Positions 1 to 9,379 of a stretch of DNA of 31,188 bases are shown here, one piece after another. Under the pieces are notes generated by a model that made no database searches, was not told the DNA's origin, and was given only the letters and a program-made list of their open reading frames with translations. The stretch covers positions 1-31,188 of the forward strand of contig JAAEPW010000466.1 in the NCBI GenBank assembly GCA_024232355.1, given 5' to 3'. Position 1 is the stretch's first letter. Every line of letters starts with the position of its first letter. This stretch comes from Chloroflexota bacterium. GTDB taxonomy: Bacteria > Chloroflexota > Anaerolineae > B4-G1. The position numbers and the translations under genes were made by a program.

Positions 1-75
1 GGGTTGTTACAACTGGCGCCCACTGGTCAATTATCCGCATCTAGATGAGCCACTACCCGCAGTTGTCTCTTACAT

Positions 76-231
76 ACTAGTGGGTCATTTGACTCGCTAA
101 TAACCATTTCTGTCTTGTGGAAACTGTCCCTAGATGTGGCGATTTCTCAGAATTTGGGACACTTTGGGCCACATATGGTGCTTGCTGCATCATCAATTAG
201 TAGCCATAAGCGTGACAAATGACCCACTAGT
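76..231. repeat. 156-bp segment with 16-bp terminal inverted repeats
   Basis: The sequence actagtgggtcatttg at 76-91 recurs as its exact reverse complement at 216-231. Between the arms lies a nested weaker symmetry: TGTGG (116-120) with CCACA (169-173), and TGTCCC (125-130) with GGGACA (156-161). There is no internal open reading frame and no obvious flanking target-site duplication. It could be a small non-autonomous (MITE-like) element or a structured intergenic repeat; the sequence alone does not decide. Confidence 0.45.
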
Positions 232-365
232 GAATAGACCAACAAGGCGATCATATTCACCAACAACATAGCCTCGAATTGTCTCCGCTTTGCCCTGGGT
301 GCCACTTTTGGATCAACTGCCTGGCGCTTGTTTTCTTGATTGTGAGTGATGAGTGTGCGCTCAAC

Positions 366-387
366 TGAATGAGCGTAAACTCATTCA
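366..387 (-). terminator. Possible terminator hairpin after the LCP gene
   Basis: A perfect 8-bp inverted repeat (TGAATGAG and CTCATTCA, 6-nt loop) lies 14 nt beyond the LCP stop codon in the direction of its transcription. No T-tract follows, so it is only a candidate terminator or 3'-end stabiliser. Confidence 0.3.
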
Positions 388-400
388 CGGGTATTGCGCT

Positions 401-2032
401 TTAAGGAGTTGCCGTGAGGATTACGGTGGGCAATGGCGTGGGCAAGGGAGTTGCTGTGGCCGTGGGGATTACGGTAGGTAATGGCGTGGGCGTTGGGAGC
501 GGGTCCGTGTGCCAATAGACCTTGGTCGAAAAACAAGAATCATAGTCTGCACCAAGCACCACCCGAAAATCCACCGCGCTGTCCTCAGTTGGCTGCGAGA
601 TCACATCATCCCCATAGCGCCCATAGAGACGCATCAGCCGGTAGACGACCGAGCCTTTGGCACTGGTGCTAAAGTCCACGATCTGGGTACGCTCATAAGC
701 CCCATCCGCTGGCCCGACGTTCACGACCTCGAAACCTTCCCAACGTAACCTTTCGGCCGCCACGTGCCCCAACCCTTCCTCAGGCGTGCTATTCCACACC
801 TCGACTCGAGAAGCACGTTGCTGCGCACGCGCACTGGCAGGAGGAGCCAACGCTTCGCTGACCATAGGACCAAGGGCCTCATAGTAAGGCACCAACACTT
901 GGGCACCATTGGGCGCAACCCACGACTGCACGACTTGCCATCCTACAAAACGCCCCTTTAAATTTACCATGTCCAGCCGCGCGCCGACGTTTGCCAGATA
1001 GAGCAATTCGTCCAGTGGTAGATCAGTCGAGACATTTTCCCCGAGCACTCCCCACAGTTCGGGAATCCTGGGAATAACGTCTACGGCTAGAACTTGGCCG
1101 TACAAGCCCCGCAGCACCTGCTGCTGACGACGGTTGCGGTCAAAATCGCCGGTATTCCAACGAGAGCGCGCAAACCAGAGCGCATGTTTGCCATCAAGAT
1201 GATGAATGCCCGGCAACCAATCCACGTCGGTCTGGCCGTCAGGCGAATCGGGATCAGGAAACGTATCAGCCAAAGGGCATTCCACGGCTACGTTAACGCC
1301 TCCCAGTGCATCCACGATGCGCATAAACCCGTCGAACCCGACCTGCACATAGTAATGAACGTCTATCCCCAAATTGTACTCGATGGTATCCTTGAGCAGT
1401 TCGGAGCCACCGCCGGGATAATGTTTGCGTACCCCGTGGTTGTAAGCGGTATTGATTCTGTCAAAACCATGATTGGGGATCCATACATAAAAGTCACGGG
1501 GAATAGAAAGGAGTGCGACGGAAGGCAACTCGGGATCAACACTAACGACGACAATGACGTCAGTACGTCCCACGTTCCCAGTATCGGTCTGATCAGAGCC
1601 CAGCAAGAGGATGTTGATCACATCGCTGGACTGCTCAAGCAACGGCATCGGTTCTGGTACAGCTAATGGGTGAGGTGTAAGAGTTACTGCGGTCGGTGTG
1701 ACGAATAAAGCAGGTTGCTCAATAGCTGGGCGAGCCATTGGGCTGGGCGTAAACGTCGGGGTAGGTGTAGGGGTGGGCGTTGGGGTAAAAGTAGGCGTAG
1801 GCGTAAAAGTAGGCGTTGAGGTAAAAGTGGGCATAGGCGTAATCGTTGGCGTGGGGGTTGCCGTAGGCAAAGCAGTGGGCGTCGCAGATGGCTGAACGGT
1901 AATAGTTGCTGTAGAAAACACTAGAGCGATCTCTGGCGCAGTGCCGACAGTCCAACGACTGATTACGATCAACAGGGTCAGAGTAACGGTCAAAACTAAT
2001 CCTGCTAGCCAATGATTGGGAGAACGTTGCAT
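401..2032 (-). CDS. LCP (LytR-CpsA-Psr) family cell-wall glycopolymer ligase with LytR_C domain
   Basis: This is a 543-aa membrane-anchored protein of the LCP family, whose members transfer undecaprenyl-phosphate-linked glycopolymers onto peptidoglycan outside the cell. A single N-terminal membrane segment (about residues 9-28) is followed by a Pro/Thr-rich stalk (about 45-125) and the LCP domain (about 137-315). The family residues are present: GSD (D147), RTD (156-158), SIPRD (176-180), the R192 region RINTAY, and ARSR with DFDRNRRQ (288-303). A LytR_C domain follows at about 406-500, then a Pro/Thr-rich tail (about 512-543), which is unusual for the family. The start is ATG at 2030-2032. 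It is monocistronic by appearance, with an extended -10 promoter about 80 bp upstream. The LCP assignment is firm; the glycopolymer substrate is unknown. Confidence 0.93.
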   Translation of the reverse strand: MQRSPNHWLAGLVLTVTLTLLIVISRWTVGTAPEIALVFSTATITVQPSATPTALPTATPTPTITPMPTFTSTPTFTPTPTFTPTPTPTPTPTFTPSPMARPAIEQPALFVTPTAVTLTPHPLAVPEPMPLLEQSSDVINILLLGSDQTDTGNVGRTDVIVVVSVDPELPSVALLSIPRDFYVWIPNHGFDRINTAYNHGVRKHYPGGGSELLKDTIEYNLGIDVHYYVQVGFDGFMRIVDALGGVNVAVECPLADTFPDPDSPDGQTDVDWLPGIHHLDGKHALWFARSRWNTGDFDRNRRQQQVLRGLYGQVLAVDVIPRIPELWGVLGENVSTDLPLDELLYLANVGARLDMVNLKGRFVGWQVVQSWVAPNGAQVLVPYYEALGPMVSEALAPPASARAQQRASRVEVWNSTPEEGLGHVAAERLRWEGFEVVNVGPADGAYERTQIVDFSTSAKGSVVYRLMRLYGRYGDDVISQPTEDSAVDFRVVLGADYDSCFSTKVYWHTDPLPTPTPLPTVIPTATATPLPTPLPTVILTATP

Positions 2033-2113
2033 ATCGTCTCGGTTTTTCCTTCCAGCCTCACAAATTCCTCAGAGCAACTCTCGACGCGCCTAAACTATCT
2101 GGCTTGAGTAGGC

Positions 2114-2122
2114 ATTATACCA
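2114..2122 (-). promoter_or_regulatory. Extended -10 promoter for the LCP gene
   Basis: The minus strand reads TGGTATAAT here, a perfect extended -10 element. A TTGCTG lies 20 bp upstream of the hexamer, too far for an ideal -35, so recognition would rest on the extended -10. It predicts a leader of about 75 nt before the ATG at 2032. Confidence 0.5.
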
Positions 2123-2217
2123 TAATAGTCTACTGCTGCCAGCAACAGGCAACAGAGAAAAGCATGAAAACCGAGTAACAAGCATCATCCTACACGAATG
2201 AGAGCAAAACCCGATCA

Positions 2218-3399
2218 CTAACCACCAGAAGGAGTTGGTGTAGTCGTCGGTGTGGGAGTCGGTGTTGGTGTGGAAGAGGGCGTTGCCGTGGGTGTTGGTG
2301 TTGGTGTTGGTGTTGGTGTTGGCGTGACCGTCGGCGTGGGAGTATCCACAGGGGGAGTATTTGTCAAAGTAAGTGTGGGCGATCCGGTTGACGTGGGGGT
2401 CAACGTGACCGGCCCAGGCGTCTCTGTCGGAGTGGGAGTAAAAGTGACAGTAGCTGTGAAAACAGTAGCTGTCGGGGTAAAAGATGGCGTAGCCGATGGT
2501 GATGCGGTGGGGGTGGGAGTCCATGTAGAAGTTGGAACAGTCACAGTAGGTGTATAGGTAGGTGAAGGAGTGATAGTAGGTGAAACAGGTGTGGGGGGCA
2601 ATGGCGGGAGAAAGAGCAACTGCCCCGCATAGATAGTATAGCTAGGCAAACAATTTGCATTCCGGATGGCCTCTACTCCCACACTAAAACGTCGAGAGAG
2701 GGAAGATAGAGTCTCAAGAGGCTTAACAGTATACCACGCAGTCCAGCCAAGAGGAGGACCACAGGATCGCGGAGTAGGACTTGCGTACAGAGTAGGAGGC
2801 AAATAAATCTTTTGATCTGAATAGATTGTCGCAGTGCTCATGCAATTGGCCTCCATCAACGCGAGTGCAGTAACACCGGTTCGCAAGGCCAGACCGTAGA
2901 GCGTTTCTCCCCGCCGCACAGTATAAGCAACCCAACCAACTGGTGGTGAGCAACTAGGAGGTATCAAAGGTGAGGACAGGGTAGGAGATGGGGTAAAAGT
3001 TGGCGGGACGATCGTTTCTGCTGCAGATGTGAGAGAAGGAATGGGTTCTGTAGGAGAAGGCGAAGGAGGTATAGGGGTAGGTGTGGATGTAGGTATAGAA
3101 ACTGTTGGTGATGGTAAAGTGGGCAAGAAAACGGTTGGTGGTGGTGAGGATTGGGCTACCAGAGTAGCATCAGGGCGCACACTCGACATGTCCAAACGGC
3201 TCAACAAAAAGCTACCCAGCAGCATACCTACACTGATGAGCGTAATGGCCAAGTTGCCCAACAACTGTCCTATATCACTGGTCTGTTCTTCATCTGCCCT
3301 GCCATCGCGTGGAGCAACAGATTGGCTCGCAGGCTTGTCCGTGTCTGAAGACGACTCAAATATCTGACGGGCGCTTGAGCCTAGCCGCTGTTTGTTCAC
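2218..3399 (-). CDS. Membrane-anchored double-LysM protein with Pro/Thr-rich stalks
   Basis: This 393-aa protein probably binds peptidoglycan or another N-acetylhexosamine glycan at the cell surface. It has a charged cytoplasmic N-terminus, one membrane segment (about 48-68), a Pro/Thr stalk (about 85-148), LysM1 (about 158-201), LysM2 (about 222-265) and a long Pro/Thr-rich tail to the end. Each LysM is preceded by a C-x-PP-x-GW element and carries an ANC motif, giving cysteine pairs C150/C186 and C213/C250 that could form one disulfide per unit. The GTG start (3397-3399) overlaps the stop of the upstream histidine kinase in a GTGA arrangement, so the two are translationally coupled. No catalytic domain is visible. 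The tail is encoded by a hexanucleotide repeat tract. Confidence 0.9.
   Translation of the reverse strand: MNKQRLGSSARQIFESSSDTDKPASQSVAPRDGRADEEQTSDIGQLLGNLAITLISVGMLLGSFLLSRLDMSSVRPDATLVAQSSPPPTVFLPTLPSPTVSIPTSTPTPIPPSPSPTEPIPSLTSAAETIVPPTFTPSPTLSSPLIPPSCSPPVGWVAYTVRRGETLYGLALRTGVTALALMEANCMSTATIYSDQKIYLPPTLYASPTPRSCGPPLGWTAWYTVKPLETLSSLSRRFSVGVEAIRNANCLPSYTIYAGQLLFLPPLPPTPVSPTITPSPTYTPTVTVPTSTWTPTPTASPSATPSFTPTATVFTATVTFTPTPTETPGPVTLTPTSTGSPTLTLTNTPPVDTPTPTVTPTPTPTPTPTPTATPSSTPTPTPTPTTTPTPSGG
2291..2320. repeat. Hexanucleotide tandem repeat (GGTGTT x5)
   Basis: Five exact copies of GGTGTT lie inside the LysM gene, encoding a Thr-Pro run on the minus strand; degenerate copies extend on both sides. 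Because the unit is 6 bp, copy-number change would lengthen or shorten the stalk without breaking the frame. Confidence 0.85.
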
Positions 3400-6140
3400 C
3401 GTTCTTCCTCCGACTCTTCAATCATAGGAAATGGGTCCAGAGATGGATACTCACGTGACACGCTATCACTGCCTTCGGGTGAGAGTGGTAGAATGAAACT
3501 AAAGGTACTGCCTATTCCTACCTCACTATCTGCCCAAATACGCCCCCCCTGCATTTCTACCAGCGCTTTGGCAATAGACAAGCCAACACCCGTATCACCC
3601 ACACCTTCGATTAGAGGATTGTCGGCTCGATAGAGACGCTGGAAGACCCGTTGTTGATCTTTGGGCGCTATACCACCACCCGTGTCGGTCACAGACATGA
3701 ACAAATAGTCAGGCAGACCGTCCATTTGTGTATCGTACTCTTCTAACCGAGCGCGGACCATCACCTCTGTGCCGGGAGTCGAACACTGACAAGCATTCGA
3801 TAAAAGACGTAACACAATCTGATAGAGACTATCTGGATCCGCGTGTATAGAGGGCAATTCGGATGGCATATCCATTTGTACGTTCAGATCGCGCTCACTA
3901 AACTGTATGGCCAGTGACATGATCGCATTCTCGATAATGTTGACAAGATCAACTGGTTCAGGTTCGAGTACATCCTGGTTGGCGTCAATAGAGGATACCT
4001 TGACCAAATCATCGAGCAGTCCCCCCATACGCTCAACGTTGGCATTGACTCGTTGCAACAATTGGCGCTGCGTTTCACCAATGATACCCACAGATTCGCC
4101 CAACAGTAACTCTGTATAACCGGTGATAGAGGTCATCGGAGTACGTAGTTCGTGCATCAACGAAGTCACGATATCATTCTGGCGCGTCACTCTTTCTGCA
4201 GGATAAAACATCACCGACAGCGAACCCATTCCCCCAGCAATGCTGGGCACACGCGTTATCTCTGCCCGAATCATCTGCCCATCCAGTTTGAGGACAACTG
4301 CGCTAACGTCGTTGTCTTGGGCTTTCTCGTAGGATAGTTTTTGGACTGCCTCAATCCACGATGGCTCAGTGAAAAGAGACTGAAGAGATGTACCCTCCAG
4401 TATTGAACTGGGCTGACCTATGAGGTGCTGAGCCCCTTGATTGGCTATAATAATGTTACCTTCCTCGTCACCTATCAAAAAACCACGTGGGGTAAGGCTA
4501 TACTGGACAGGTGGCCCATACTTGTTTAACGACGCGGCCTGGCTCCGTGCTTCCTGGAGTTTGGTGTGTGTCTGTACCAGTTGATCTTGCAGATCATTCT
4601 CCGATAGAGCAAGCTGCTCCGCTTTCTCCCTCCACTCGGCAAGCTCAGTTTCTATCACTGTGCGAGCATCCGTCAAGTTTTGTATTTCCTCTTGCCAGAC
4701 GGCAACCTGAGTCGCATCCATACTCTCAGGGTCATTCTCCTGTTCACGAAGACGTAGTTTGGTGGCTAATTCCTCAGTCCGTTGTTGCTGCTGCGCCAAT
4801 TCGGCTTCCAGTTCAGCTGTTCGCTGGGCCAAACGACGAGCCTCATCGAGCGACTTTTGTGACTCTGCACTATGATCACCGTCGTCATCTCGTCGAGAAG
4901 CATTGAGCATGGCTCGTGTGATCGCAGCACCCGCGGCCTGAAATATTTGGCGATTGCGCAACGTCCAGCTTTGTCGAGAAACGGGATTCCCAGCCAGAAT
5001 AATACCCAGCCAGGTGCCATTATCCATCAAAGGCAATGCCAACAATGGGCCTGGTCGTTCAAAACCCAGACGACTGTACAAATCAACGATCGTAGCGTCC
5101 TTCTCTGGCGTACTCACGCCTCGCAGGCTGCCGGTCTTGATCGCTGTGACCAACAAAGGATGCCTGGATATAAGCAGCGATGGTTCTTGATCGGCCATAG
5201 TTGTACCCGTCGAAGGATGAAGAGCCACAACGCGTATCTTTTTAGCCAGTCCAGACTGGGGCGAATTCGATTGAACCAAGTCGGGCAGAGCAATGGCCAC
5301 CATATCGGCTCCCAGAGCGTGAGCGATAGATGGGGCCGCTAATTTGAGGGCCGCTTCGGTGTCACGAGCTGTCTCAACACGCTGGGCAGCTCCCAAAATG
5401 CCGATTATTTCCATACCACTGTCTTCACGGGGAGCCAGGCCCGGAGACACGCTTAACGTGCGACGGTGCACAAAACTGGTTATCAATGGAAGTACAGCCA
5501 AGTTGCTCAACCGTACCCATCCAGCAATCTGACCATTGGCAGGCAAAGATACAACGAGCTGCAAGATGTGCCCGATGAACCAAAGAGAAAACAGAAAAGT
5601 AACCAGGCTCCAATCATTCTCACGCCATACCATGCTGGCAACAATGCAAAACAAGAGGATTATGATGGAAAGATATTCCCATACTGCCGCTTGTGCATAA
5701 TCGTTGTAAAAAATAGCTGGCGCTTCTATCTGCGTCCAGCGAACGGCAAAGGCTGCATAGATAAATACAACTATCGCCAGGGAAAAAATCAACAACCCAA
5801 TTCCCAGACGCGGTTGACGTGCTAGAATCGGCAGGAACGCCCATGCAGCCAGAAGCAATGTGGCGAGATTGAGGAACCGCTCCAGTGGAGGTAGAATACG
5901 GCTTGATGACAGCAAACCCAAGAAATCAAGTCCACCGACAAAAATCAGCAGTATGCTACCAAAAAACAATCCTACGGCGATCACCACCAAACGTATTCCA
6001 GCCCAATCACGGCGATTCCGATTCCAGTGTCCGAATGCCATTGCCAGAGTGCTCTGAACAGCAAACAGGGTCACTATGTGGTAGACCATGTTACCGCTTG
6101 ATACGGTAATCAATTCAATTAAACTTTGTAGAAATAACAT
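3396..6140 (-). CDS. 7TM-GAF-PAS sensor histidine kinase
   Basis: This 914-aa hybrid membrane sensor begins with about seven hydrophobic segments (roughly residues 18-222). A GAF domain follows (about 250-410), then a long Gln/Glu-rich coiled coil (about 425-535), a PAS-like domain (about 545-650), a HisKA domain whose phospho-accepting histidine is H663 in MHELRTP, and a HATPase_c domain. The ATPase motifs are visible: LLSNACQ (N box), DTGGGIAP (G1) and [12 protein letters not shown] (G2). No receiver domain or adjacent response regulator is present, so its partner is elsewhere. The ATG at 6138-6140 lacks a good ribosome site; an in-frame ATG 17 codons later is an alternative start. It shares its membrane-plus-GAF layout with the gene directly upstream and is coupled to the LysM gene downstream, which suggests an envelope-related input. 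Confidence 0.92.
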   Translation of the reverse strand: MLFLQSLIELITVSSGNMVYHIVTLFAVQSTLAMAFGHWNRNRRDWAGIRLVVIAVGLFFGSILLIFVGGLDFLGLLSSSRILPPLERFLNLATLLLAAWAFLPILARQPRLGIGLLIFSLAIVVFIYAAFAVRWTQIEAPAIFYNDYAQAAVWEYLSIIILLFCIVASMVWRENDWSLVTFLFSLWFIGHILQLVVSLPANGQIAGWVRLSNLAVLPLITSFVHRRTLSVSPGLAPREDSGMEIIGILGAAQRVETARDTEAALKLAAPSIAHALGADMVAIALPDLVQSNSPQSGLAKKIRVVALHPSTGTTMADQEPSLLISRHPLLVTAIKTGSLRGVSTPEKDATIVDLYSRLGFERPGPLLALPLMDNGTWLGIILAGNPVSRQSWTLRNRQIFQAAGAAITRAMLNASRRDDDGDHSAESQKSLDEARRLAQRTAELEAELAQQQQRTEELATKLRLREQENDPESMDATQVAVWQEEIQNLTDARTVIETELAEWREKAEQLALSENDLQDQLVQTHTKLQEARSQAASLNKYGPPVQYSLTPRGFLIGDEEGNIIIANQGAQHLIGQPSSILEGTSLQSLFTEPSWIEAVQKLSYEKAQDNDVSAVVLKLDGQMIRAEITRVPSIAGGMGSLSVMFYPAERVTRQNDIVTSLMHELRTPMTSITGYTELLLGESVGIIGETQRQLLQRVNANVERMGGLLDDLVKVSSIDANQDVLEPEPVDLVNIIENAIMSLAIQFSERDLNVQMDMPSELPSIHADPDSLYQIVLRLLSNACQCSTPGTEVMVRARLEEYDTQMDGLPDYLFMSVTDTGGGIAPKDQQRVFQRLYRADNPLIEGVGDTGVGLSIAKALVEMQGGRIWADSEVGIGSTFSFILPLSPEGSDSVSREYPSLDPFPMIEESEEER

Positions 6141-6172
6141 AGACCCTACACCCGCAAGTTAGTTTCATAAAG

Positions 6173-6181
6173 ATTATACCA
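6173..6181 (-). promoter_or_regulatory. Extended -10 promoter for the histidine kinase
   Basis: The minus strand reads TGGTATAAT in the 65-bp gap between the kinase-less GAF gene and the kinase. No good -35 precedes it. If used, the kinase and LysM genes can be transcribed independently of the upstream gene, with a leader of about 25 nt. Confidence 0.45.
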
Positions 6182-6205
6182 CATATTGGGCATGTAAGGG
6201 AAATC

Positions 6206-7441
6206 CTAGCCCAATAGAACCTGAGCAATTTGTTCGGCAATATTTTGGCACATTCGGGCTGCGTCAGGCTCAAAAACACGCTGGCTGCGTCCATTCCCCA
6301 CAACCAGAACACCCAATGCCCGGTGTTGGTTGAGAATTGGCTGTATAACAGTTGGACCAATCTCTTGATTGCCAAGCAACTCGTACAGCGTATGCAAATG
6401 GGGGGTGTTGATTTCGACGTTGAGGATCAATGGCTGACGCCGTTTTAACGCATAGGCAAGCACAGGTTGTTCGGCGAGGGAAAGGGGCAATCGCATAGTT
6501 CGTGGCCCTGTGTTTTGAGACGATGGATATTGAACGGTCAGGTTGATATTGCCCACATCATCAGAATTGACCAAAAAGATGGCGCAAAGGTCTGCGTCCA
6601 GAGTCGCAGTGGTGCCTTGAGCTACCCGACTAAGATAGCCGTTCAAGTTGAGCGATTCATCATCCGGCTTGAGAGGATTGGTGAGGAACTCCAAGGTCAA
6701 TGCCTGATGCAGCGTTTTCTCGCTTGCGCGCTGTTGCGATTGTTGGTAACCTGTTTTATCTTGCAGCGCAATCTGGTGAACGGCAACGGCAAAGAGAGGA
6801 TAGCCTAGCATATTGATCAACCGCCCCATTCCAACCAGTGTGTACCCAGATATGTCGAGCCACCCAAGGGTCAGGAAAAGTGAAGCAGCACACAATATTG
6901 CAAAGCCAAGAGAAAGAGTGCCAAATGCAACCAACAACATCCACGGTCTCTTGCTTTGAATACGCAGCAGAATTAGAGTTGGAGCCAGTGCAAGAAGCAT
7001 ACTCATTGCGTACCAAAAGATCTGCTGCCAAAAGGCAAAATACAATAGATGCGGAAATTGTCCCAACATCTTGTACCACCACGGCAAAAAGGTCACCGTG
7101 CATAGAAAAGTCACCACGAGACCAACAACCAGATACTTTTTTGGCGTGCCCTGATTGAAGAAAATGGACAAGAAAACCCACCCCAAAAGCGTGAGGCTGG
7201 CAAGTTCTGTACCACTAAATATCGGGGCGATGACGTCTGGACCAAGTCGTTCGCCAAGCAACAACAAGACGCGCATGCCCATCAACCCACCAAAAACTCC
7301 CAGAATACGACGATGGTCAGGTTGACGAGTTCGACGATACGCAACGAGCGAGATGCCGATCAATGCTTCCAATACCAAAAGGATCAAAAAATGATAAACA
7401 AAAACCCCAGGACCAGTACTGAGTAAATTGACGAGAGACAT
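6206..7441 (-). CDS. 7TM-GAF membrane protein lacking a kinase domain
   Basis: This 411-aa protein has the same front half as the downstream histidine kinase: a short N-terminus with a VYH motif, about seven membrane segments (roughly 15-225), then a GAF domain (about 255-405) that ends at the C-terminus. There is no HisKA, ATPase, GGDEF, EAL or other output domain. The ATG at 7439-7441 is preceded by GAAAGG about 8 nt upstream. It may be a sensory partner that dimerises with the kinase, or a truncated paralogue. The function is inferred from layout only; the ligand of the GAF domain cannot be read from the sequence. Confidence 0.8.
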   Translation of the reverse strand: MSLVNLLSTGPGVFVYHFLILLVLEALIGISLVAYRRTRQPDHRRILGVFGGLMGMRVLLLLGERLGPDVIAPIFSGTELASLTLLGWVFLSIFFNQGTPKKYLVVGLVVTFLCTVTFLPWWYKMLGQFPHLLYFAFWQQIFWYAMSMLLALAPTLILLRIQSKRPWMLLVAFGTLSLGFAILCAASLFLTLGWLDISGYTLVGMGRLINMLGYPLFAVAVHQIALQDKTGYQQSQQRASEKTLHQALTLEFLTNPLKPDDESLNLNGYLSRVAQGTTATLDADLCAIFLVNSDDVGNINLTVQYPSSQNTGPRTMRLPLSLAEQPVLAYALKRRQPLILNVEINTPHLHTLYELLGNQEIGPTVIQPILNQHRALGVLVVGNGRSQRVFEPDAARMCQNIAEQIAQVLLG

Positions 7442-7474
7442 AGGTCTACCTTTCGGGCATTACAGACACGCACC

Positions 7475-7881
7475 CTATCTAAATCCTCGCCGCCCTCCAC
7501 TACTTTTGGAACATAAGGAACTGCTGCTCCTGTTGCTCCGACTTGAACTCTTGCTGCTACTACTTTAGCTGCTGGATCGGTAACGACTGCTATTTTTGCC
7601 ACGGCTTTTGCTACCATAGCCTCAGCCTCCCACACCTGCACGTCTGTGACCTCGGTGATGCGATCGAGGAGAATTCCGGCAAAACCGGTGTGAAACTCGC
7701 CGCCGAAACACATCTGGTCCATTTCGGCCACAAGCAGCGAGCCATCTGGCTGGATGGCAATTTCTACGTCATATCGCTCACAAGCAATGATCTTCTCTCG
7801 AGTTTGAGAAGACACTCCCAAACTGGTCAGGAGCACAGGAAGCATCAGCGTGACAAACAGCCATCTCCAGCGTTTGTTCAT
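7475..7881 (-). pseudogene. Decayed DUF2207-type membrane protein gene (N-terminus fused to out-of-frame Ser-rich tail)
   Basis: The N-terminus has a signal peptide (about residues 1-26) and then a region typical of the start of DUF2207 proteins: DVEIAIQPDGSLLVAE, an FGGEFHTG stretch and ITEVTDVQVWE. After about residue 88 the open frame becomes unusual Ala/Val-rich sequence. The frame two bases away instead encodes a Gly/Ser/Arg-rich tail ending SSGGRRGFR at a stop at 7475-7477, interrupted by one TAA. That tail resembles the low-complexity C-terminus of intact family members, which are several hundred residues long. The simplest reading is a large internal deletion that joined the two ends out of frame. 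The remaining open frame runs on to 7384, overlapping the start of the next gene by 58 bp; the ancestral stop leaves a normal 33-bp gap. The ATG overlaps the stop of the upstream gene. It could still be expressed as a short 165-aa protein. Confidence 0.6.
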
Positions 7882-8411
7882 TCCTCTCTCCTGTTATTGG
7901 CTTGTGCGGTGTTGCTGGACCGCTTGGCAGAAAAATAGTCTATCAGGCGACCTACAATTTTATAACGCCAATCTGATTCATCATCTATTTGCTGATTTTG
8001 CGCAAAAAACTCCTTAACCTTGACTGTATTCAAACCAATATAGGTTATCGCTGCCAACACAAGGACAATGAATGCAAAATGCCATCTCCTGGGTGTAATT
8101 GTCTCACCCAGGATCAATCTAGCAAACAGAGGCCCAAATGCACCATATATCACATAGACCTCGACCAAGCGTCGCGCCGCCTTGTATGCGCGAGGTTTGG
8201 CTACCAGCAACCTGCTACCGATTGATATCTCAGCCACACAACATCCTACAGTTCCTGCTACAATAAATAGTATTATCCAATTGTCTACACTTGCCTTGAG
8301 CAAATCGAGTATTATAAACCGAGCAGAAATCACCATGATTGTTAGACCGATGAGAACATGTAAAACTCCAATTACAAGAATTTCTAATGGATATTTCTGT
8401 CTGTTCATCAC
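7878..8411 (-). CDS. Small four-TM membrane protein of unknown function
   Basis: The 177-aa product has about four hydrophobic segments (roughly residues 10-33, 42-64, 84-100 and 108-128) and a polar, charged C-terminal tail of about 45 residues. I recognise no family. Its stop codon overlaps the ATG of the decayed DUF2207-type gene by 4 bp, so the two were translationally coupled, and it may have worked with that protein. It starts at GTG (8409-8411), with an ATG as the second codon that could be the real start. No clear ribosome site is seen. Confidence 0.65.
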   Translation of the reverse strand: MMNRQKYPLEILVIGVLHVLIGLTIMVISARFIILDLLKASVDNWIILFIVAGTVGCCVAEISIGSRLLVAKPRAYKAARRLVEVYVIYGAFGPLFARLILGETITPRRWHFAFIVLVLAAITYIGLNTVKVKEFFAQNQQIDDESDWRYKIVGRLIDYFSAKRSSNTAQANNRREE

Positions 8412-8436
8412 ATCTATTGTGTCAAAAAAGCACGCA

Positions 8437-9378
8437 TCACTGATCCTGGGAAGAATCCGGCTCTAACACAATGCGCCACGAACCAATCACCAGTTCTCCC
8501 CCCTCATCCGTCGGGCATGACTCGAGTCGCAGACCATCGACTAGTGGTCGGCCCAGTTCGCTGGTGCTGAGCGAATAATTCACACCCCATTCGACGTCGA
8601 AATCAGCGTATCCCTCACCATTCCGGGGCTTTAGGCCAGTCACAGCCCGATCGGCTCCGCCGGGCCACATCAGCCACACCTCGACTCCAGCCACCTCCCT
8701 GCCACGCTCATCTTTGACCATAACCGTAATCTGTTCACGTTGCCCGGCCTGGCATATCTGCTCCTGCTCTACCAATTGAAGGCGGGCAGAAAGTAAAGGG
8801 GTGGGAGTAGGAGGCGAGGGCGTGCTAGTCGGTTCAGGAGTGGATATGGTAGGAGACAGTGATGGTGACGGGGTGCGAGGCGGAGACGTCGGCGTTGGGG
8901 GCAAAGTTGGCGTGCGAGAAGGTGTGGGGGTATATGTCGCTTCACTTATGGATGTGGGAAACAAAGTAGGTGATGCTGTGCGCGTGGGTGCAGGGGATAC
9001 CGGTGCCGGCGTGCCCAGATAAACCAGCATAGCTGAGGTATACACATCCAACGTCTGAGCCAGTTTGGTCAGACTGCGCATAGTTTCTGCCGAACGACCA
9101 GCAGCCGCATACTTTTCGATCAGCGCCTGCACCACGGGAGCAACGTCATTTTGCTCGATCCCATTCAGTCGAGCGTGCACACGCTCCAGATCGCCATCGT
9201 CTACGTAGGAGAGCACGGTCAGGTGTACCCAGTCCCGGCGATAATCGGTGCGCAGTAAGGCTGGATACGTGTTGACAAGTTCAACCGGATTGACGCTCCA
9301 AGTGTACCATATCCCCAGTGCTAGTCCAATCACTACCCCGATGACGGGAATCGTCTGGCGGGTGGATAAACCACTCAT
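8437..9378 (-). CDS. Membrane-anchored protein with Pro/Thr stalk and C-terminal Ig-like domain
   Basis: The 313-aa product has an N-terminal membrane segment (about residues 8-28), a helical extracellular domain (about 30-120), a Pro/Thr/Ser-rich stalk (about 122-197) and a C-terminal beta-rich domain (about 200-300) whose pattern VKDERGREVAGVEVWL resembles Ig-like or carboxypeptidase-regulatory-like folds. Residues 1-115 are clearly related to the gene just upstream, sharing the NPVE/WPVEY, LLR-DYR-D and LAQ-L motifs. The two genes are separated by one base, so this is a tandem duplication followed by addition of a stalk and display domain. GGAGG lies 12 nt before the ATG. The function is unknown; the location is probably the outer face of the membrane. 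Confidence 0.75.
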   Translation of the reverse strand: MSGLSTRQTIPVIGVVIGLALGIWYTWSVNPVELVNTYPALLRTDYRRDWVHLTVLSYVDDGDLERVHARLNGIEQNDVAPVVQALIEKYAAAGRSAETMRSLTKLAQTLDVYTSAMLVYLGTPAPVSPAPTRTASPTLFPTSISEATYTPTPSRTPTLPPTPTSPPRTPSPSLSPTISTPEPTSTPSPPTPTPLLSARLQLVEQEQICQAGQREQITVMVKDERGREVAGVEVWLMWPGGADRAVTGLKPRNGEGYADFDVEWGVNYSLSTSELGRPLVDGLRLESCPTDEGGELVIGSWRIVLEPDSSQDQ

Positions 9379-9379
9379 T

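Larger units (their letters stand above)
1..400. other. Non-coding leader of the window
   Basis: No reading frame here has coding character. It holds a 156-bp segment bounded by perfect 16-bp inverted repeats (76-231) and a short hairpin just past the stop of the LCP gene (366-387), both listed separately. The rest shows no recognisable RNA gene or promoter. Confidence 0.6.

Noticed and set aside
2280..2345. CRISPR-like short repeat array
   Set aside because: The repeats are 6-bp tandem units within a coding sequence, without spacers.
2252..2557. Open frame of Val-Gly repeats on the plus strand (also 1698-1895 and 8801-9022)
   Set aside because: They are mirror images of the Pro/Thr-rich coding tracts on the minus strand and have no ribosome site or family.
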